Assembly: GCA_936432065.2 (NCBI GenBank)
Contig: OW386294.2
Coordinates: 47,754,842 to 47,818,841 of the forward strand
DNA from: Rutpela maculata
Lineage: Eukaryota > Arthropoda > Insecta > Coleoptera > Cerambycidae
Length of the DNA: 64,000 bases
Direction of reading: 5' to 3'
The notes beneath the pieces are model-generated. The model did no database searches. It had not been told where the DNA came from and saw nothing but the letters and a program-made list of their open reading frames with translations. Positions 13,768-25,966 of this stretch are shown here, one piece after another. The stretch's first letter is position 1. The number at the start of each line of letters is the position of its first letter. Position numbers and translations under genes: made by a program.

Positions 13768-13842
13768 GGACACCTTGGTGGCGCAGTCAGTTAAGGCGCT
13801 AGGATAACGAGATACGTACATAGCAGACGTGGGTTCGAGACC
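13768..13842 (+). ncRNA. tRNA-like sequence with pol III A and B boxes (copy A)
   Basis: A-box-like tggcgcagtcag at 13779-13790 and B-box-like ggttcgagacc at 13832-13842, about 50 bp apart as in tRNA genes. The acceptor stem does not close, so this is not a working tRNA. It is probably a tRNA-derived SINE head or a decayed tRNA. It repeats in copy B at 32757-32832. Confidence 0.5.
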
Positions 13843-14190
13843 TAAACAAAGTAAGTAAAGTTGTTTAATTATCACTATAAATAATGAATTTACGGAATAC
13901 TAATATTAATTGGAGCATGATAGCGAAGGAATTGAAACGCGGCGTGGTGGTTGGGTGATTAAAAAAGTGTGTTTATTTTCATCTATTTTTTTTAATTAAA
14001 AATAAAGATTTATTCTTTACCAGGCCTATGCAGTATTAGTACTCGTTATTTACAGAATCATAGAATAAACCTTTACATGAACTTTATTCCAACGAAACGC
14101 AAACGTGCCTTTATCGATAACCAAACTTTATTGAATCGGTATCCAGGTGTTAGCGTACTGTACATAGATAAAAGATTTATATATATGATA

Positions 14191-14650
14191 TAGTGTTGGG
14201 TGAATTCGAATTAAAATACTCGTTTAATTCGAGTATCATAATACTCGCTTGATTCCGAGTATTAAAATTTCATCCGAATAAAATATACTCGGATTAATTT
14301 TAAGTACAAAACAAAAAAACAACTGTCAATCGATCACTTGGATAATAAAATGTTTTCTTAGATTTCTCCCCCCCTCCGCTCATCGATTCTGACATTCTGA
14401 GATCTGGGGAAAAAATTACTATCAGTGCCACTCAAGGACTGTTAACTACACCAGTCCTTGAGTGCCACTAGCATTCGCTTTAACCACGATCGCAATTACT
14501 GTTGACAGAGTGATTGAAAAATCTCGATTTCACATTACTAAATACCTATAGAGAACATTTAATTCGACATCGGATGATTAAGCCGAATATTCTTGTCATC
14601 CGATTCCGTGTAATCCGAGTACCGAAATCATCCGAATATCTGCATCACTA
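14191..14650. mobile_element. hAT-like MITE, 460 bp (copy A)
   Basis: Begins tagtgttgggtgaattcg and ends with tgcatcacta, flanked by the 8-bp duplication atatgata (14183-14190, 14651-14658). The inside is rich in attcgagta/ccgaat repeats and holds a small hairpin around gtgccactcaaggact (14427-14468). It is present at the same place in copy B, so it predates the duplication. Confidence 0.88.
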
Positions 14651-15090
14651 ATATGATATACATAGGCAACACTCACTGCAAACGCCACGAAATGCGCCAT
14701 GCCGCGTCTGGTGTGTGTACTAAGTGGTTATGGCGGCTCTTTTGAATATATTCATATTACTTGGGTTTTAAATTACTTGCATATATGCCGCAGCCAGATG
14801 GCAATTAGTCAGACTGCCCAAATAGTGTCTTTTTATAAAATGACTTACTTTGCAATCTGATTGTGGCATAAAAAAGAACTCAAATAAATAAATAACAATT
14901 GCTGTATCATATATAAATAAATTTATATATTTGTCAGTACATTTTACAGAGTTGTCAAAATATAATAACATAAAAACTAGTGATGAAATATTGAAAGGTA
15001 ATTTGTCCTTGCCAAAACTTTATATTTCAAGTTGAGAAAAAATTATTAGGTATATGTATTTGCTACTTCAGTAAGTTTTTCATGGCTTAT

Positions 15091-15191
15091 TCATGCTGAG
15101 GCAGGCTGGTAAGTGGAATATTCTTGTGCACGAAATGCTGATGTTGACGGAGCACTTATATCAATTGACCCTTCCACTTCTGGTGGTGTTC
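15091..15191 (-). pseudogene. Third exon of decayed THAP-domain gene, copy A
   Basis: On the minus strand a pyrimidine-rich acceptor ending ttattag precedes an open stretch reading (G)TPPEVEGSIDISAPSTSA and ending at a TGA at 15091. The acceptor is phase 1, matching the phase-1 donor of the THAP exon at 34966 and the phase-1 acceptor of exon 3 in the intact THAP gene (62973). The first two exons are absent from copy A because the duplication begins downstream of them. Called an exon by phase and spacing; there is no sequence-level proof. Confidence 0.45.
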
Positions 15192-15850
15192 CTAATAACA
15201 CAAAGAAGTTTAGCAAAAAAAAAACGCAAATGAACTTGGGTTATTATTACTGCATGAATTTAGGCGCAGTTTAAAAGTTCGAACGACTGCAGCTCGTTTA
15301 CACCAAAATAACATGGACATATTTCAAGAGAAAATCGAGCTAAATTCGTTATTATCATTACAAAGCATGTTTTTGGTACTAGTATGACGAAGTATGGTCG
15401 CGATTGGGTTTTAAGCAGAATTCGTCCAAACCAGCAAAGAGGTTAACATTAATTTTCCTTTTATACCATTAATAGCCAGAAAGTGTAAAGAATCATTTAA
15501 AGTCTTTGTAGGGCCTGTTTTATTGGAAGAACCACTTGGAATGTATTATTTTAGATTTTAATTACGGGAAAGGATTGAAATAATAAACTAGTAATTTTGG
15601 AATATTTGTACTTTACTGTAAGCTTCGATTTGTATATTGATAAATGGTAAACTGCTATATTCTAAAGCTTGTATAAGACTTAAAAACTACCCTTATCCTA
15701 TGACGTCCTGTCTACCTACTGCCCAACCTCGTCTGGTGAGAGTTACACAAATTTCAGGCCAGACCTTAATCCCGACAGCCATTTCTGGTTTAGGCCAAAT
15801 TTAAAAGTAAACAAAAATAAATGCGTCTGCATAGCCTCAACAGTCTTTAA
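15192..15850. other. Intron-like remainder of duplicated segment, no gene seen
   Basis: Same sequence as 34183-34845. No motif or open frame of note on either strand. Confidence 0.4.
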
Positions 15851-16225
15851 GATTTTTTTCTTTAATTTTATTTGAAAAATATATAATGATCGATATTTCG
15901 CCCTCTACGGTTATTTGGGACATGCGGTGGAGAAAGTAAGGTAATTATGCATATTACTGTCAGTCGCTGCTCTTCAGATTAATGGACAACGAAAATAGGA
16001 TTTTTTTTCATTCATTTTATTTGGAAAATAGGTATGTAACGGTCGATATTTTGGCCCCTACGGTTATTTGGGATATGTGGTGGATACAGTAAATTAGATA
16101 TGCATATTGAAGTCACCCGCTGCTAGTCAGAATGATGGACAATAACGAAATGTAGATTTTTTCTTTAATTTTATTTGGAATATATGTAATGGTCGACATT
16201 TCGTCCACTATGGTTATTTGTACCT
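15851..16225. repeat. Three tandem ~150-bp repeats
   Basis: Three diverged direct copies starting near 15851, 16003 and 16157. Each has a T-rich start, then tttatttgraaaata, then a block like tacggttatttggga and, in the first two copies, tggacaa near the end. It starts exactly where copy A of the segmental duplication stops. Confidence 0.7.
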
Positions 16226-16714
16226 AAGTATGTGTGGGAAAATATACAATTACGCTTTTCGGGCAAAATGTAATAAAAGTCAAAAAAACTGTTTCATTAC
16301 AGAAGTATTTTCGGACATATGAGCTTGAATTATTATTTTTATTAAGTAGATAATTAAGTAGATAATCACCTACTGCATTTTTTGTTCACAATTTATGTAC
16401 CCTACAATAATTTTTTATTTGATAAGTAGGTAGGTACCTATTGTAAACCAAGTGCACGTTTTATTTCACGATTACAAGAGCTGTAAATAGGCTAACAAGT
16501 ATAGCACATAATTCGTAGCTAAAAACATATAAGTATGTAAATGAACAACAAATGGGAGATAACACCAGCGCATTATCTTAAATAAACAACAACCTATATT
16601 TTATGTGATTTTCAAAAAAATGCATTTCATAAGGGTTGATTTCGCCTCCCTTCCCAATATTTGTAATGCTCTCTGTTTATTTCATAAAATATTGAACAAA
16701 CGACACAGTAATAA
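16226..16714. other. AT-rich spacer, nothing recognised
   Basis: No coding, repeat or RNA signal that I can support. Confidence 0.4.
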
Positions 16715-17217
16715 CCCAGTAAACACACTCTGCCACATCCACATTATAGCCATGCACTCACATTTTAGTGGATTTTGTAAATGGCAAAGCATCACATCAC
16801 CGTGATGACACTCTTTGGACCGTTTCAGAACGTTCACATTATAACCACTCCCATGTTAGTGCAGATTGGGATGTCCACAAACACCACATCATTTTAATGA
16901 TACATTTTAAAACGTGGATGTAACTAACTGAGCCACCACTCACTTTGATGTCGCCATCTCTTACTAAATAGCGACCACCGCCGGCAGCGCCACTAGTCTA
17001 GTACTACTCTCCAGACATCTGTCATCTCCAGTTTACACTTGTCTGTGTTCTATTAACGACGTTGACGTCAATAAACTTTAATGTTTTTGGTTTTTGTTTG
17101 GTAAATATCAACACATTTTTACGTAAAGGTAGGTTAGGTTAGGTTAGGTTGATATGTGAGTGGGCTAGTAACAGACCCTCCACCGCGACCATCTGGTCTA
17201 TTGTGGCTCACTCCTAA

Positions 17218-18285
17218 TTATATTTCACCCAATAGGTTCAGCTTTTTGATAAAGTCGACTACCTTATTGGGTGAGAGGTTGTCCAGACCCTCTGGCAGCA
17301 GTTGCCCTTTGCCAAAAAGTGAGAATCTGGTTCTTTCTGCAGCAGGACAGGTACATAAAATGTGCGCTGCCGTTTCATCCTCCTCCAGACACAGTCGGCA
17401 TTCATTATATATTCCGAGTCTGTGTAGGTGGTGGTTAAGTCTGCAGTGCCCAGTGTATAGGCCAACTAGAGTTCTTAGGTGTAACCTATTTAACTCTAAT
17501 AGTTTTTTAGTTCTTGATTTCAAAGGGTATGTGATGAACTCCTTTGAATGAACTAATCCTGGTAGTTCTTGCCAGTACTGGAGGATTTTCCCCTCAGTCC
17601 AGGCCAAGATGGTGGTTTTCGCAGTGCTTGCCGATATGCCAAGCACTGGCTCCGGTCCGATAAATTTTGATACCGCACCTTCCCTGGCTAAGGAGTCGGC
17701 TACTTCGTTGCCCTCCAAGCCAGAATGGCCCGGTATCCAGACCAGAGTTAATTTGTTGTATCTGCCCAATCGGGCTAGAGCCTTTTGGCAATTCCAGACC
17801 AATTTAGAATTGCAGCGATGTGAGCCAAGAGCTTTAAGAGCTCCTTGGCTGTCTGAAAAGATTTTTATTGATCTGTGTCTAGGATGCATCTGCTCAAGCC
17901 TCCTTGTACACAGTTCAATGGCATGAACTTCTGCCTGAAAGACAGTCGCATAGTTACCCAGGCTCGAAGTGATTCTTACCTTTGGGTTGCGACTGTATGC
18001 TCCAGCTCCAACTCCCTCAGGGGTTTTGGAGCCGTCTGTAAACCAACAGATGTCTGCTCTTTGTAGGTCAGTTTTATTCCGATCCCATTCGTCTCTTCCA
18101 GGAAAAAGGACGGTAAAAGGCAGTTCATAGTTGGTCGCGGTAGGCATCACATCTGAAAGCATTCCCAGGATGCCATGACACTCCATGTCATCTGACAGCC
18201 TGTTGCGTTCCATGATGCTAGCCTGCGGCATATTATTTGCCGCTTGTTGAAGTCTGTATGTTGCCCACCTGGCCTCTCTCTCCAA
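17218..18285 (-). pseudogene. LINE RNase H and C-terminal zinc-knuckle region
   Basis: C-terminal part of the LINE ORF2 protein. The RNase H domain is visible: Asp in FTDGSKTPEG, Glu in FQAEVHAIEL, Asp in IFSDSQGALK, and the His/Asp pair in WIPGHSGLEGNEVAD. A CRLCLEEDETAAHILCTC knuckle near the end is typical of insect LINE C-termini. RNase H removes the RNA strand during target-primed reverse transcription. This part is open through MERNRLSDDMECHG, where copy 2 is frameshifted, so it preserves the ancestral frame there. It is separated from the RT part by a 26-bp deletion near 18432. A local difference (LGIYNECRLC versus LGIADNAECRLC) marks divergence from copy 2. Confidence 0.9.
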
Positions 18286-19099
18286 GTAGATGTGGAGAGG
18301 AGGTAGATCCAGGAGGATTTCCAGAGCTGCTGACGGTGTGGTACTTATCGCACCAGTTACTGCCAGACATGCTTGTCTCTGTAGACCAGAGAGTTTGGCT
18401 TTGGTCGTTTGTTGTAGCCCTTTCGACCATTGGTCTTATGACCGTAACGTATAGCCAGTATATTTGTTGGGGACCTATACCCCAGGTTTTTCCACAAATT
18501 CTGCGACATGTCCACAAGGAGAGTCGCGCCTTGTGGATTACCTTTTCCAGATGGGAGTTCCAGTTGAGTGATTTATCTAGTGTAACCCCTAGATATTTCA
18601 CTTCCCCCGCAAATGGAATAGTTTCACCTGCTAAGGAGGGCGGCACTAAATTGTTCAGCCTACTTTTTCTGGTGAAGGGTACTATTACAGTTTTGTGGGG
18701 GTTCACAGTCATCTGCTCCCTCTCACACCAAATATGGACTGTATTTAGCACCTCTTGAAGGGTATTAGAGAGTACCTCTTCAGATTTTCCTCTAACCATA
18801 ATGACTAGATCGTCCGCATATGCTTGAATCTCGGCTTCCCACAGAGAGAGAATGGCCAGCAGATCATCCACAAGCAGTGACCATAAAAGGGGGGAAAGTA
18901 CCCCGCCTTGTGGACACCCTCTTGCGGCCCTGAATCTGACCGTTTCTCCCTGTAGAGAAGTCGTTATGATTCTGTTTTCAAGCATAGCTTGAATCCAGCC
19001 AGTTATAGTTAGCTCAACCCCTCTAGCAGCCGCAGCTGTATATAGGGAGTTGGGCAATGCATTGTTGAATGCTCCTTCGATGTCAAGGAATGCTGCCAC
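18233..19099 (-). pseudogene. LINE reverse transcriptase fragment, frameshifted
   Basis: Covers the RT palm: AAFLDIEGAFNNA (first catalytic Asp region), RGCPQGGVLSPLLW, AYADDLVIMVRG (YADD catalytic box) and the thumb. The protein is cut off at the element's 5' truncation point. After VIRPMV the frame changes because 26 bp present in copy 2 (around 59620-59646) are missing, so the last ~70 residues of the open frame are out of register. Non-functional. Confidence 0.9.
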
Positions 19100-19115
19100 C
19101 GCATACGTAAAGGTA

Positions 19116-19689
19116 AGTACCTACTTGTATTAGCTACATTGTTACTATGAAATGTTGTATTCTTATTTTATACCTTGCCTGTAATTTTCATGTTTGGTGA
19201 CATATCGAATGACATCATTAAAATTCAAGGGAAAAAAGCTAATTTATTATTTTAACATAATATATTGGTTAACACTGGTTATTTATTTTTCAATTACAGA
19301 ATACTTTCGAATTCATAATTTAGTTTTTGTACCACATTAGGTATAGGAATACAGTGTTGTCTCCATGTCATCCAAGCGGCGTGCCCCATTTGATATTCGA
19401 CGAGATTATTAGGTACCTTTTGTGTGCTATCAATTAATTGGTAAAATATAGGTACACTTTTAAATTTGAATTTCATTATATTTATAAAAACAGTATAAAA
19501 GAGAGATAAATAAAATATAAATATATGGAGAGCATATTTAGGTTATTTTTTATTTAAATACCTACTGATAATTGTTTTCTTACCAATTGACGACAAAATG
19601 CAGTCATATTGTATGGTATTTGCTTTAATTATCACCCACATTTTATTTTGCTCTAGCATATTATTTTAGTACCCGAATCCGAGGATTGT
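19116..19689. other. AT-rich interior of E5, nothing recognised
   Basis: No supported feature; short open frames only. Confidence 0.35.
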
Positions 19690-21060
19690 CTAATTATATC
19701 TATAGTATAAATACCCCAGTCAAATTAGAACAAATTTCGACGTTTGACGAAAAAAACTGATAAAGTGTTTAAATTTGGCAAATATGTTCATTTAGGCTTA
19801 CCTACTATTAAACATACTAAAAGTCCCAATCCCAAACTGTTGCGCTTGAGCCACCATCTTGGAGCAGAAATGGCGGTCCGATTCAGTTTACTTACTGCTT
19901 ATATCTTTCCAACCATATTAGCGATATCGAAATTATGTTTATATACAAAATAAAGCTTATAAAATTATGTACAAAAAGTGTTATATGCATTTCATCGACA
20001 CGTTTCAACAATTGTGAACACATCACTTGTATATAATAAAAATATATCACTGTATTGTCATAAAATACGGAACAACTTTCAAAATGTCTTTTCTGTCAGT
20101 CCGTTCGTCTGTCCGTCTGCCTCTCCATCCGTCATGTCTCTTGTAAGCTAAATAACTTTAAAAAAAAAGTCTGATTTTATTGAAATTTGGACAATACATT
20201 AGTGTTAGCTATAAGAACCCCAGCGTTTAAAAAAATATCGATAATAAGTATGTTATGATTGTAGGTTTAAGTGACACACTTGCAATTTTAATGATCTCCC
20301 GATGATACCATCTTGATTATCGAAACGTTGGTCAGTATACTGTGCAGTATCTCTGTATTTTTAGCATCTTATCAAAGGTGTTACAACACTCTTCACATGC
20401 CTTTTTTTCATAAAATGTTTTATAACCTTTATATTTACTAATCTATTTTTTTTCAAAATCAATAGAGTTCTTCCTTTAGTTAACACTAACTTACTGTTCA
20501 AGTTTCAATAAAATTGGACTCTTCTCTTTTAAATTATCATACTCACAAAAAGTGTCGTACAGAGAGACAGATGGACAAACTGACAGACTGACAAACAGAT
20601 ATATTCGACAGGTATTTTAAAGTTATTGGGAATTCTAGAATTAACATAATAATATGATTTTTTTTTTACGAGTGATTTCCGGTTTAGAAATGTGTTGATC
20701 AAATGTAATTTCCTATTTTAGAAGATGATAATAATAGATACGGGAAAATATTATATTACATTTTTTATAGATAATTTTATAAGCTTTACTTTTTATTGGA
20801 GACTTAATTTCGATATCTCTAATGGTTAGCGAGATATAAGAAAAAAAAAACTTAATCTGAGCACCATTTTTTCAAGATGGCGGCGCGAGCGTAAGAGATA
20901 GAGTTGACGACTAAGTATGTTTAAACAGTGGGCCTTAATGAACATCTCTGCCAAGTTTCAAAACTTTAGGTATCAGTTTTTTTCCTCTAATCCTCCCTAT
21001 TTAACTGGAATAATTTAGGTACTTATACATTTTTTTCTATTTTAGAAGGTTATAATAGAC
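19690..21060. repeat. Palindromic element inside E5
   Basis: Arms at about 19690-20030 and 20745-21060 are inverted copies: for example tatcgaaattatgtttatat against ttaatttcgatatctctaat, and matching cttggagcagaaatggcgg and caagatggcggcgcg blocks. The loop holds gtccgttcgtctgtccgtct (20100-20140) and, inverted, gacagatggacaaactgaca (20565-20600), a motif commonly carried by non-autonomous insect elements. Confidence 0.6.
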
Positions 21061-21958
21061 AATTAAAACTATGTTCGTTCGTGGGGCTTCTGGCAGTGGC
21101 AGTATAATGAGAGAAGAGATGGTAAGTTTATATAAGTTCTAAAATCTTAGACATTTTGCATTTGAATTTTGTGCAAACTGCTGTTTTTACCAATTTTTTC
21201 TGTAGCTATAATAAGGCTCTATAAAAAAAATATATTCTTTATTGTTTCATATTGAAATACTCGTTTCGGTAATGAGAAACTTCACCTTCAGTTGTTTTTT
21301 TTGCTTAATTTTTAATTTAGTGTATACTTAGTGTCTTATTTTAAGTCTCATCGAAACTTTATTATTTTGCTAGAGATAGAATTCAAATGGTGTCCACGAA
21401 TCAAGAGTGATACAAAGTTCAAATAATTTTAGAACCGTATTCTGCATGCCCTGCTAGAATCAAATTCTGAATTCGTATCTTTATTGCTAATTCATGTTTT
21501 ACAAAATAGTAGTTTATTTTCAATCGTCATCCTTTTTTTTTATTTTTTCAATAGTGTCAATGAAGTTGTTCTAAAGATGTAAACTATTAAAATTAAATTT
21601 AATTACTTCCACATCCAGTGGAAGTATGGTAACAACAAAAAAATTTTTGAAAATTTGTATTGTTCAGATAGGCTTAGGATGTCATGACACGTCGAGATTT
21701 TAAATTTGAGCGAAAAAAAAAATTCTGTCTGTCGGTCTGTAACTTTTCTTGTGCCCACGTTTACTCTGGAATCGTTTAAGATATTGACTTGAAATTTGGT
21801 ACACGTATATACTTTAATGGGAAGGGAGATAAAGAGGGGTAAAATGTGGTAAATGGGGGGTAGATTGGGGGTAAATCCGTAAATCAAGCAGGTAAAAGTC
21901 CATAAAATTGTTATTTAGTGATACAAGAGAAGCTAATGTTTAAAAAAAATTTTTGGCA

Positions 21959-22068
21959 TTAGCACAATTTTATTTTCATCTCCTTTAATAATGGGGTAAG
22001 GGTGGTAATGGGGGTGCCCATTACCACCCCTACCCCATTATTAAAGGAGATGAAAATAAAATTGTGAT
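21959..22068. repeat. Near-perfect hairpin
   Basis: Arms of about 52 bp around a turn near 22014. The stem includes taatggggtaagggtggta against taccacccctaccccatta, continuing through tctcctttaa/ttaaaggaga. G-rich and C-rich strands alternate, so it could form a stable stem. Confidence 0.8.
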
Positions 22069-23049
22069 TTAGTGTGTGTACAAGAACCAAAAGTCACAAA
22101 ATATTTTTTTACTTCATCCACCCCCACTACTACCCCCCCATCACCACCCCACCCCACTACTGTGTGGGATATCGTTTTATGGGTTTTTGGGGTAGACGAT
22201 TTCAAATATTATACTATTAAAGTTCTATAAACAATTATTTCCACATATAAAATTTTTTCGTTATGAGAGACTTGGATAGAAAATCTGGATGTGGATGTAG
22301 TGATTCCTTGGGCAGCGGTTTTTGACTTTAATAACAAAACGAGTGTGTGGTTGAACTTGAAATTACCACTACCAATACTCAACTTTTAACATTATTTTTA
22401 CTGACATAAATGATATCAAATCTTATTAAACATTTTTAAACTGTGATAATTTTTAGATGTGGTATGAAAAATAGTTCCGCCACAGCAGACTTTGACTATG
22501 AGATAATTGTGACACTTAATCCGTTATAGGGATCAAAGAAGATCAAGAAAGAAATAGCTAGGTGAATTTATATTATAAGGCATACCTGTAATCATATCTT
22601 GAATATATATAGTTTCGGAAATGTTTGTTTCATTGATCACTTCAAATTTATTTAATACTTTTTATATTTTTAAATCTAATTTCTATTATTTTACTTAGAG
22701 ACATTTTCTGGGACCCCACTTTAGTGAGTAATATATGTGCTATAAAACGATTAAAATATCTAGGGATATGTGCAAGATTTATAAGCAAATATCAAACAAT
22801 TATGTATGAACTGCCTTTTTATATATTTTCCGAAATCTCAAGAAAAATTTAAGAAAAAGGTAAGTAAAGCGAATGTGAAATATACTTTTTTGTGTAAAAT
22901 TTCAGCAATATCAGGCTACTTTTATGAAATTTTTTGTCTAACGTAAGCCATTAAAATAAAAATGAATTGTGAATAAATTATGTTGCTTTATAATGTATAC
23001 TATAACAACTTGAATGTTACCGCTGAATTAATTTTAAAATAAATGAAAA
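22069..23049. other. AT-rich interior of E5, no gene seen
   Basis: C-rich stretch at 22120-22160 (cccccactactacccccc), otherwise featureless to me. Confidence 0.35.
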
Positions 23050-23745
23050 GAATCTAGTTTGCAACAAATAAATCTTCTTTTATATTACGAAAAAATAACA
23101 CAATGAAATAACGATGAAAGATTTATATTTATACCCGGCTCCAATATAAAATGATTAATTTTGAATAAATTATGTTTCCTCATATTGAATTGTTTATTGT
23201 TTTTAATCGAAAAAAATTATTTCATCAAAGTCGGCTGACGTTTTATACTTAGTGTATGATTTTACATTCTGAACGACTTTTCTCTTTATTTTTTTTTCAT
23301 TTAGAAAAATAAAGGTATACTTATTTCTTAAATATTTGTTTACAAATCACCCTGTATATCTAAAATTATATTCTCATATACAGCTAATTATATATGTAAC
23401 TATATTATGCAACGAGAATAATTTTAGGTATGCAGGAGGATTTTGAAACAAATATTTAAGAAATAATATAAATTCACCTTTATTTTTCAAAATGAAAAAA
23501 AAAAAAAGAAAAGTTTTTCAGAATGTAAAATCACACACAAGGTATAAAATGTCAGCCGACTTTAATGAAATAATTTTTTTCGATAAAAAAACAAAAAAAT
23601 TCAATGAGGAAACATAATTTATTCAAAAATTCATCATTTTTTGGAGCCGGATATAAAATATTAATCTTTAATCAGTGATTTTTAAGTTTCAATCGAGCTA
23701 TTTTTTCGTAATATAAAAGTAGATTTATTTGTTGTTGTAGTTGTT
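23050..23745. repeat. Inverted-repeat (MITE-like) pair
   Basis: Arms at about 23050-23340 and 23440-23745 are inverted copies: gcaacaaataaatcttcttt against agtagatttatttgttgttg, and cggctgacgttttatac against gtataaaatgtcagccg. About 100 bp separates them. No clear TSD could be fixed. Confidence 0.7.
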
Positions 23746-23976
23746 ATAATATATATTTTTTGTACACAATATGATCATATCTATATCACAAATGAGTGGT
23801 ACTAATGTGGCTGAAAAGTGGAAAATAAGTAAGTCACTTTTGACGACGTGGCTGAGTGCGGCCGTTTAGCGTCACTGTGACGGCATTTCCACGTGGTTGC
23901 AAACAAGAATGACGACGTCACTGTTGCAAAAATCACATCATTATGATGTTAAAATGATGTGGTTTGGTTTGCTGGG

Positions 23977-24467
23977 AAGTGTATGTAACTGCTAGAAACA
24001 AACGATTTACTCTCGTTTATTGATTCAATATTTATATATATTTAGTTGTGACTGTAAAATGACATTTTTCTTTACTTTTGCATTTTATTTAAGTAACCGA
24101 ATACTTTGGAAAAGTACATGCACGTCTCTGCATGCACTAATTTTATATTTCTTAGTATTATTTGATTGGTCGACTGTAATAAAATGAATCTGGGAAAAAA
24201 ATAAATCTAAATCTGAAGCTAACTTCAACGTCTTCAACGACATGCAAAATAATAGTGTATTATATTGTGTGTGTATAAAGATAAAGTGTGTTTTCATGTG
24301 ATTGTTGTTCTCGAATTTGTTACACACTCGGGCTATTTTATACTTACTTCATATATAAATAATTATAATAATATTTATTGTTATGAAATCCAGAAATGAA
24401 AAAGTTTCAAATTGACCTACAATTTGAATAATATAAATAAATAATAAATTTAAGGCTAATAAAGACG

Positions 24468-24498
<31 letters not shown>

Positions 24499-25185
24499 AA
24501 TATTAATATCTTAAAAGTAGTAACGATCTATGTATTTTCACTAAGCATATACGTACTTCCAATAATTAAAAATTGCATTTATTTACTTAACAAAAGTCAC
24601 TAATAGTCGAAATAAAGGCATATTTATCTCTAACCGGATATCAGAATGAAATAATCGACTATATATTATAATATAATTCTTTAATCTATGAATCGACTTA
24701 TTCACGTGCGTCACGTGCCAGAATAAAAGAAACTGCTATAATTACAATACCGTTTCACATCTACTTGTTCCCAGTTGAGATTTGGCAACAATGTGGAAAT
24801 ATACAACACGTTTTGCTAGATCAAGATCCCTAAAGTTATAGGTTACCTCGTAACTGTCGTCCCAAACCGTGTGACGTCATCTTGGTACATATTTGAATTT
24901 GTAAACAAATGTAAAAGGGGTAAAATAGCGAATTCTCATTTATTCACTTATTTTTTTAGTTAAAGAATATGTTGCTGAAGTAAAATATACTATTAAATAT
25001 AAACTGTTTTAAATTAACTCTTTATTACAGCCCACATTCATCAGAACTGAAAATACACTGTGTACCCCGAGGGAGTTGACAAGAGGAAAAACGGTTCTTT
25101 TATTCATTTTTCGACGAAAAATCATTCTTTATAAAAAAATTCAGCTTGTCGAAAAAATGAGTTTACCATATGGGTTGCGTGCGCT
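23977..25185. other. Intergenic spacer with a short (ATT)n run
   Basis: An (ATT)n microsatellite lies at about 24469-24496. Otherwise I see no gene, RNA or repeat. Confidence 0.4.
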
Positions 25186-25193
25186 GACGCCAC

Positions 25194-25966
25194 TAGAGTT
25201 GGGCGATTCGACTCTTTTTAAGGATTCGTACCAAATGAATCCGTATCAAGAAAAGATTCGTATCGAGAGATTCGTACGATTCCTACCACTTCGTATCACT
25301 GATTCCATGATACTAAACAGTATCATGTACTAATTCGTACCATTCGTACTATTCGTATGTTTCGTACCACTGATTCCATGATACGAAAGAGTATCATGTA
25401 CTGATTCGTACCATTCGTACTATTCGTACCCACACATCCACTCCACATCAGGGTTGAGCATAGATTATAGAATATTATATGTGGTGTTAGTTAGGGCCAG
25501 AGTATTATAATGTTATATTAACCATACAGTGTAAACTTTTAGGACTTCCAGCACCTTCTATTTCATTAATAATTTCCGTCGTCGTCATTAGACATCAGTA
25601 AAAAGATAGATAGATAGCGTTTATTTAACCATATTATATACATATTTGTATCATATTACGTATAAAAACAGGGAATTTTTTCAATTATGAGATTATGAGT
25701 ATTTTAAAATCTGAAATCTCCAGTTTAAACGCACGGTCTCCATCCACCGTTTGAAGTTTAACCTTGTACAGCTGGCACAGTATCGCATCGCAATACCGGT
25801 ACCGAAATTCCATATTCGTATCAATCGTATCGGTGATACGAAATGTATCAATCGTATCGACGATACGAAATGTACGAATCTTTTATTTTTTTGAGATTCG
25901 TACCATTCGTACCACTGCAAGGATTCGTACCAATGATACGAATCATACGAGTACTACCCAACTCTA
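25194..25966. mobile_element. hAT-like MITE, 773 bp
   Basis: Ends tagagttggg...cccaactcta with an 8-bp duplication gacgccac (25186-25193 and 25967-25974). Both subterminal regions are crowded with attcgtacc, gatacgaat and related short repeats. An 8-bp TSD with a TAGAG end fits hAT. Its right end is also present at the start of copy A. Confidence 0.9.

Larger units (their letters stand above)
11669..15851. repeat. Segmental duplication, copy A
   Basis: Nearly identical to 25790-34845 apart from insertions. The left edge falls inside a hAT MITE that is complete in copy B. The right edge is the shared cagtctttaag, after which the copies diverge. Copy A alone holds the hAT MITE at 11930-12403; copy B alone holds the 5.3 kb element at 26880-32208. 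Such a close pair in one contig can be a recent duplication or two unmerged haplotypes. Confidence 0.9.
17132..19103 (-). mobile_element. 5'-truncated RNase H-bearing LINE, copy 1
   Basis: A minus-strand retrotransposon fragment with a 12-bp target duplication tacgtaaaggta (17120-17131 and 19104-19115). The 3' end, at the low coordinate, ends in about four CCTAA units (ggttaggttagg on the + strand). It is nearly identical to 58945-60948. Truncation removes everything before the RT palm motifs. Confidence 0.92.
16715..23976. mobile_element. CCCA-terminated element E5, 7.3 kb
   Basis: Left end CCCAGTAAACACACT, right end GGTTTGCTGGG, flanked by AA on both sides (16713-16714, 23977-23978). About 250 bp inside each end there are many copies of CACATC/GATGTG-type motifs, including near-perfect palindromes (cacatcaccgtgatg near 16793; cacatcattatgatg near 23933). 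Nested inside are the LINE fragment at 17132-19103, an inverted-repeat element (19690-21060), a hairpin (21959-22068) and an inverted pair (23050-23745). No transposase recognised. Confidence 0.7.

Noticed and set aside
13768..13842. Functional tRNA gene
   Set aside because: A and B boxes are present but the acceptor stem is not complementary and no clear anticodon arm can be drawn.
17132..17155. (TTAGG)n as a chromosome end
   Set aside because: Only about four units, at the 3' end of a LINE with its own TSD. The same tail occurs at 60929-60948.
17156..18758. Plus-strand frames across LINE copy 1 (and minus-strand frames across copy 2)
   Set aside because: Antisense shadows of the RT/RNase H coding region.
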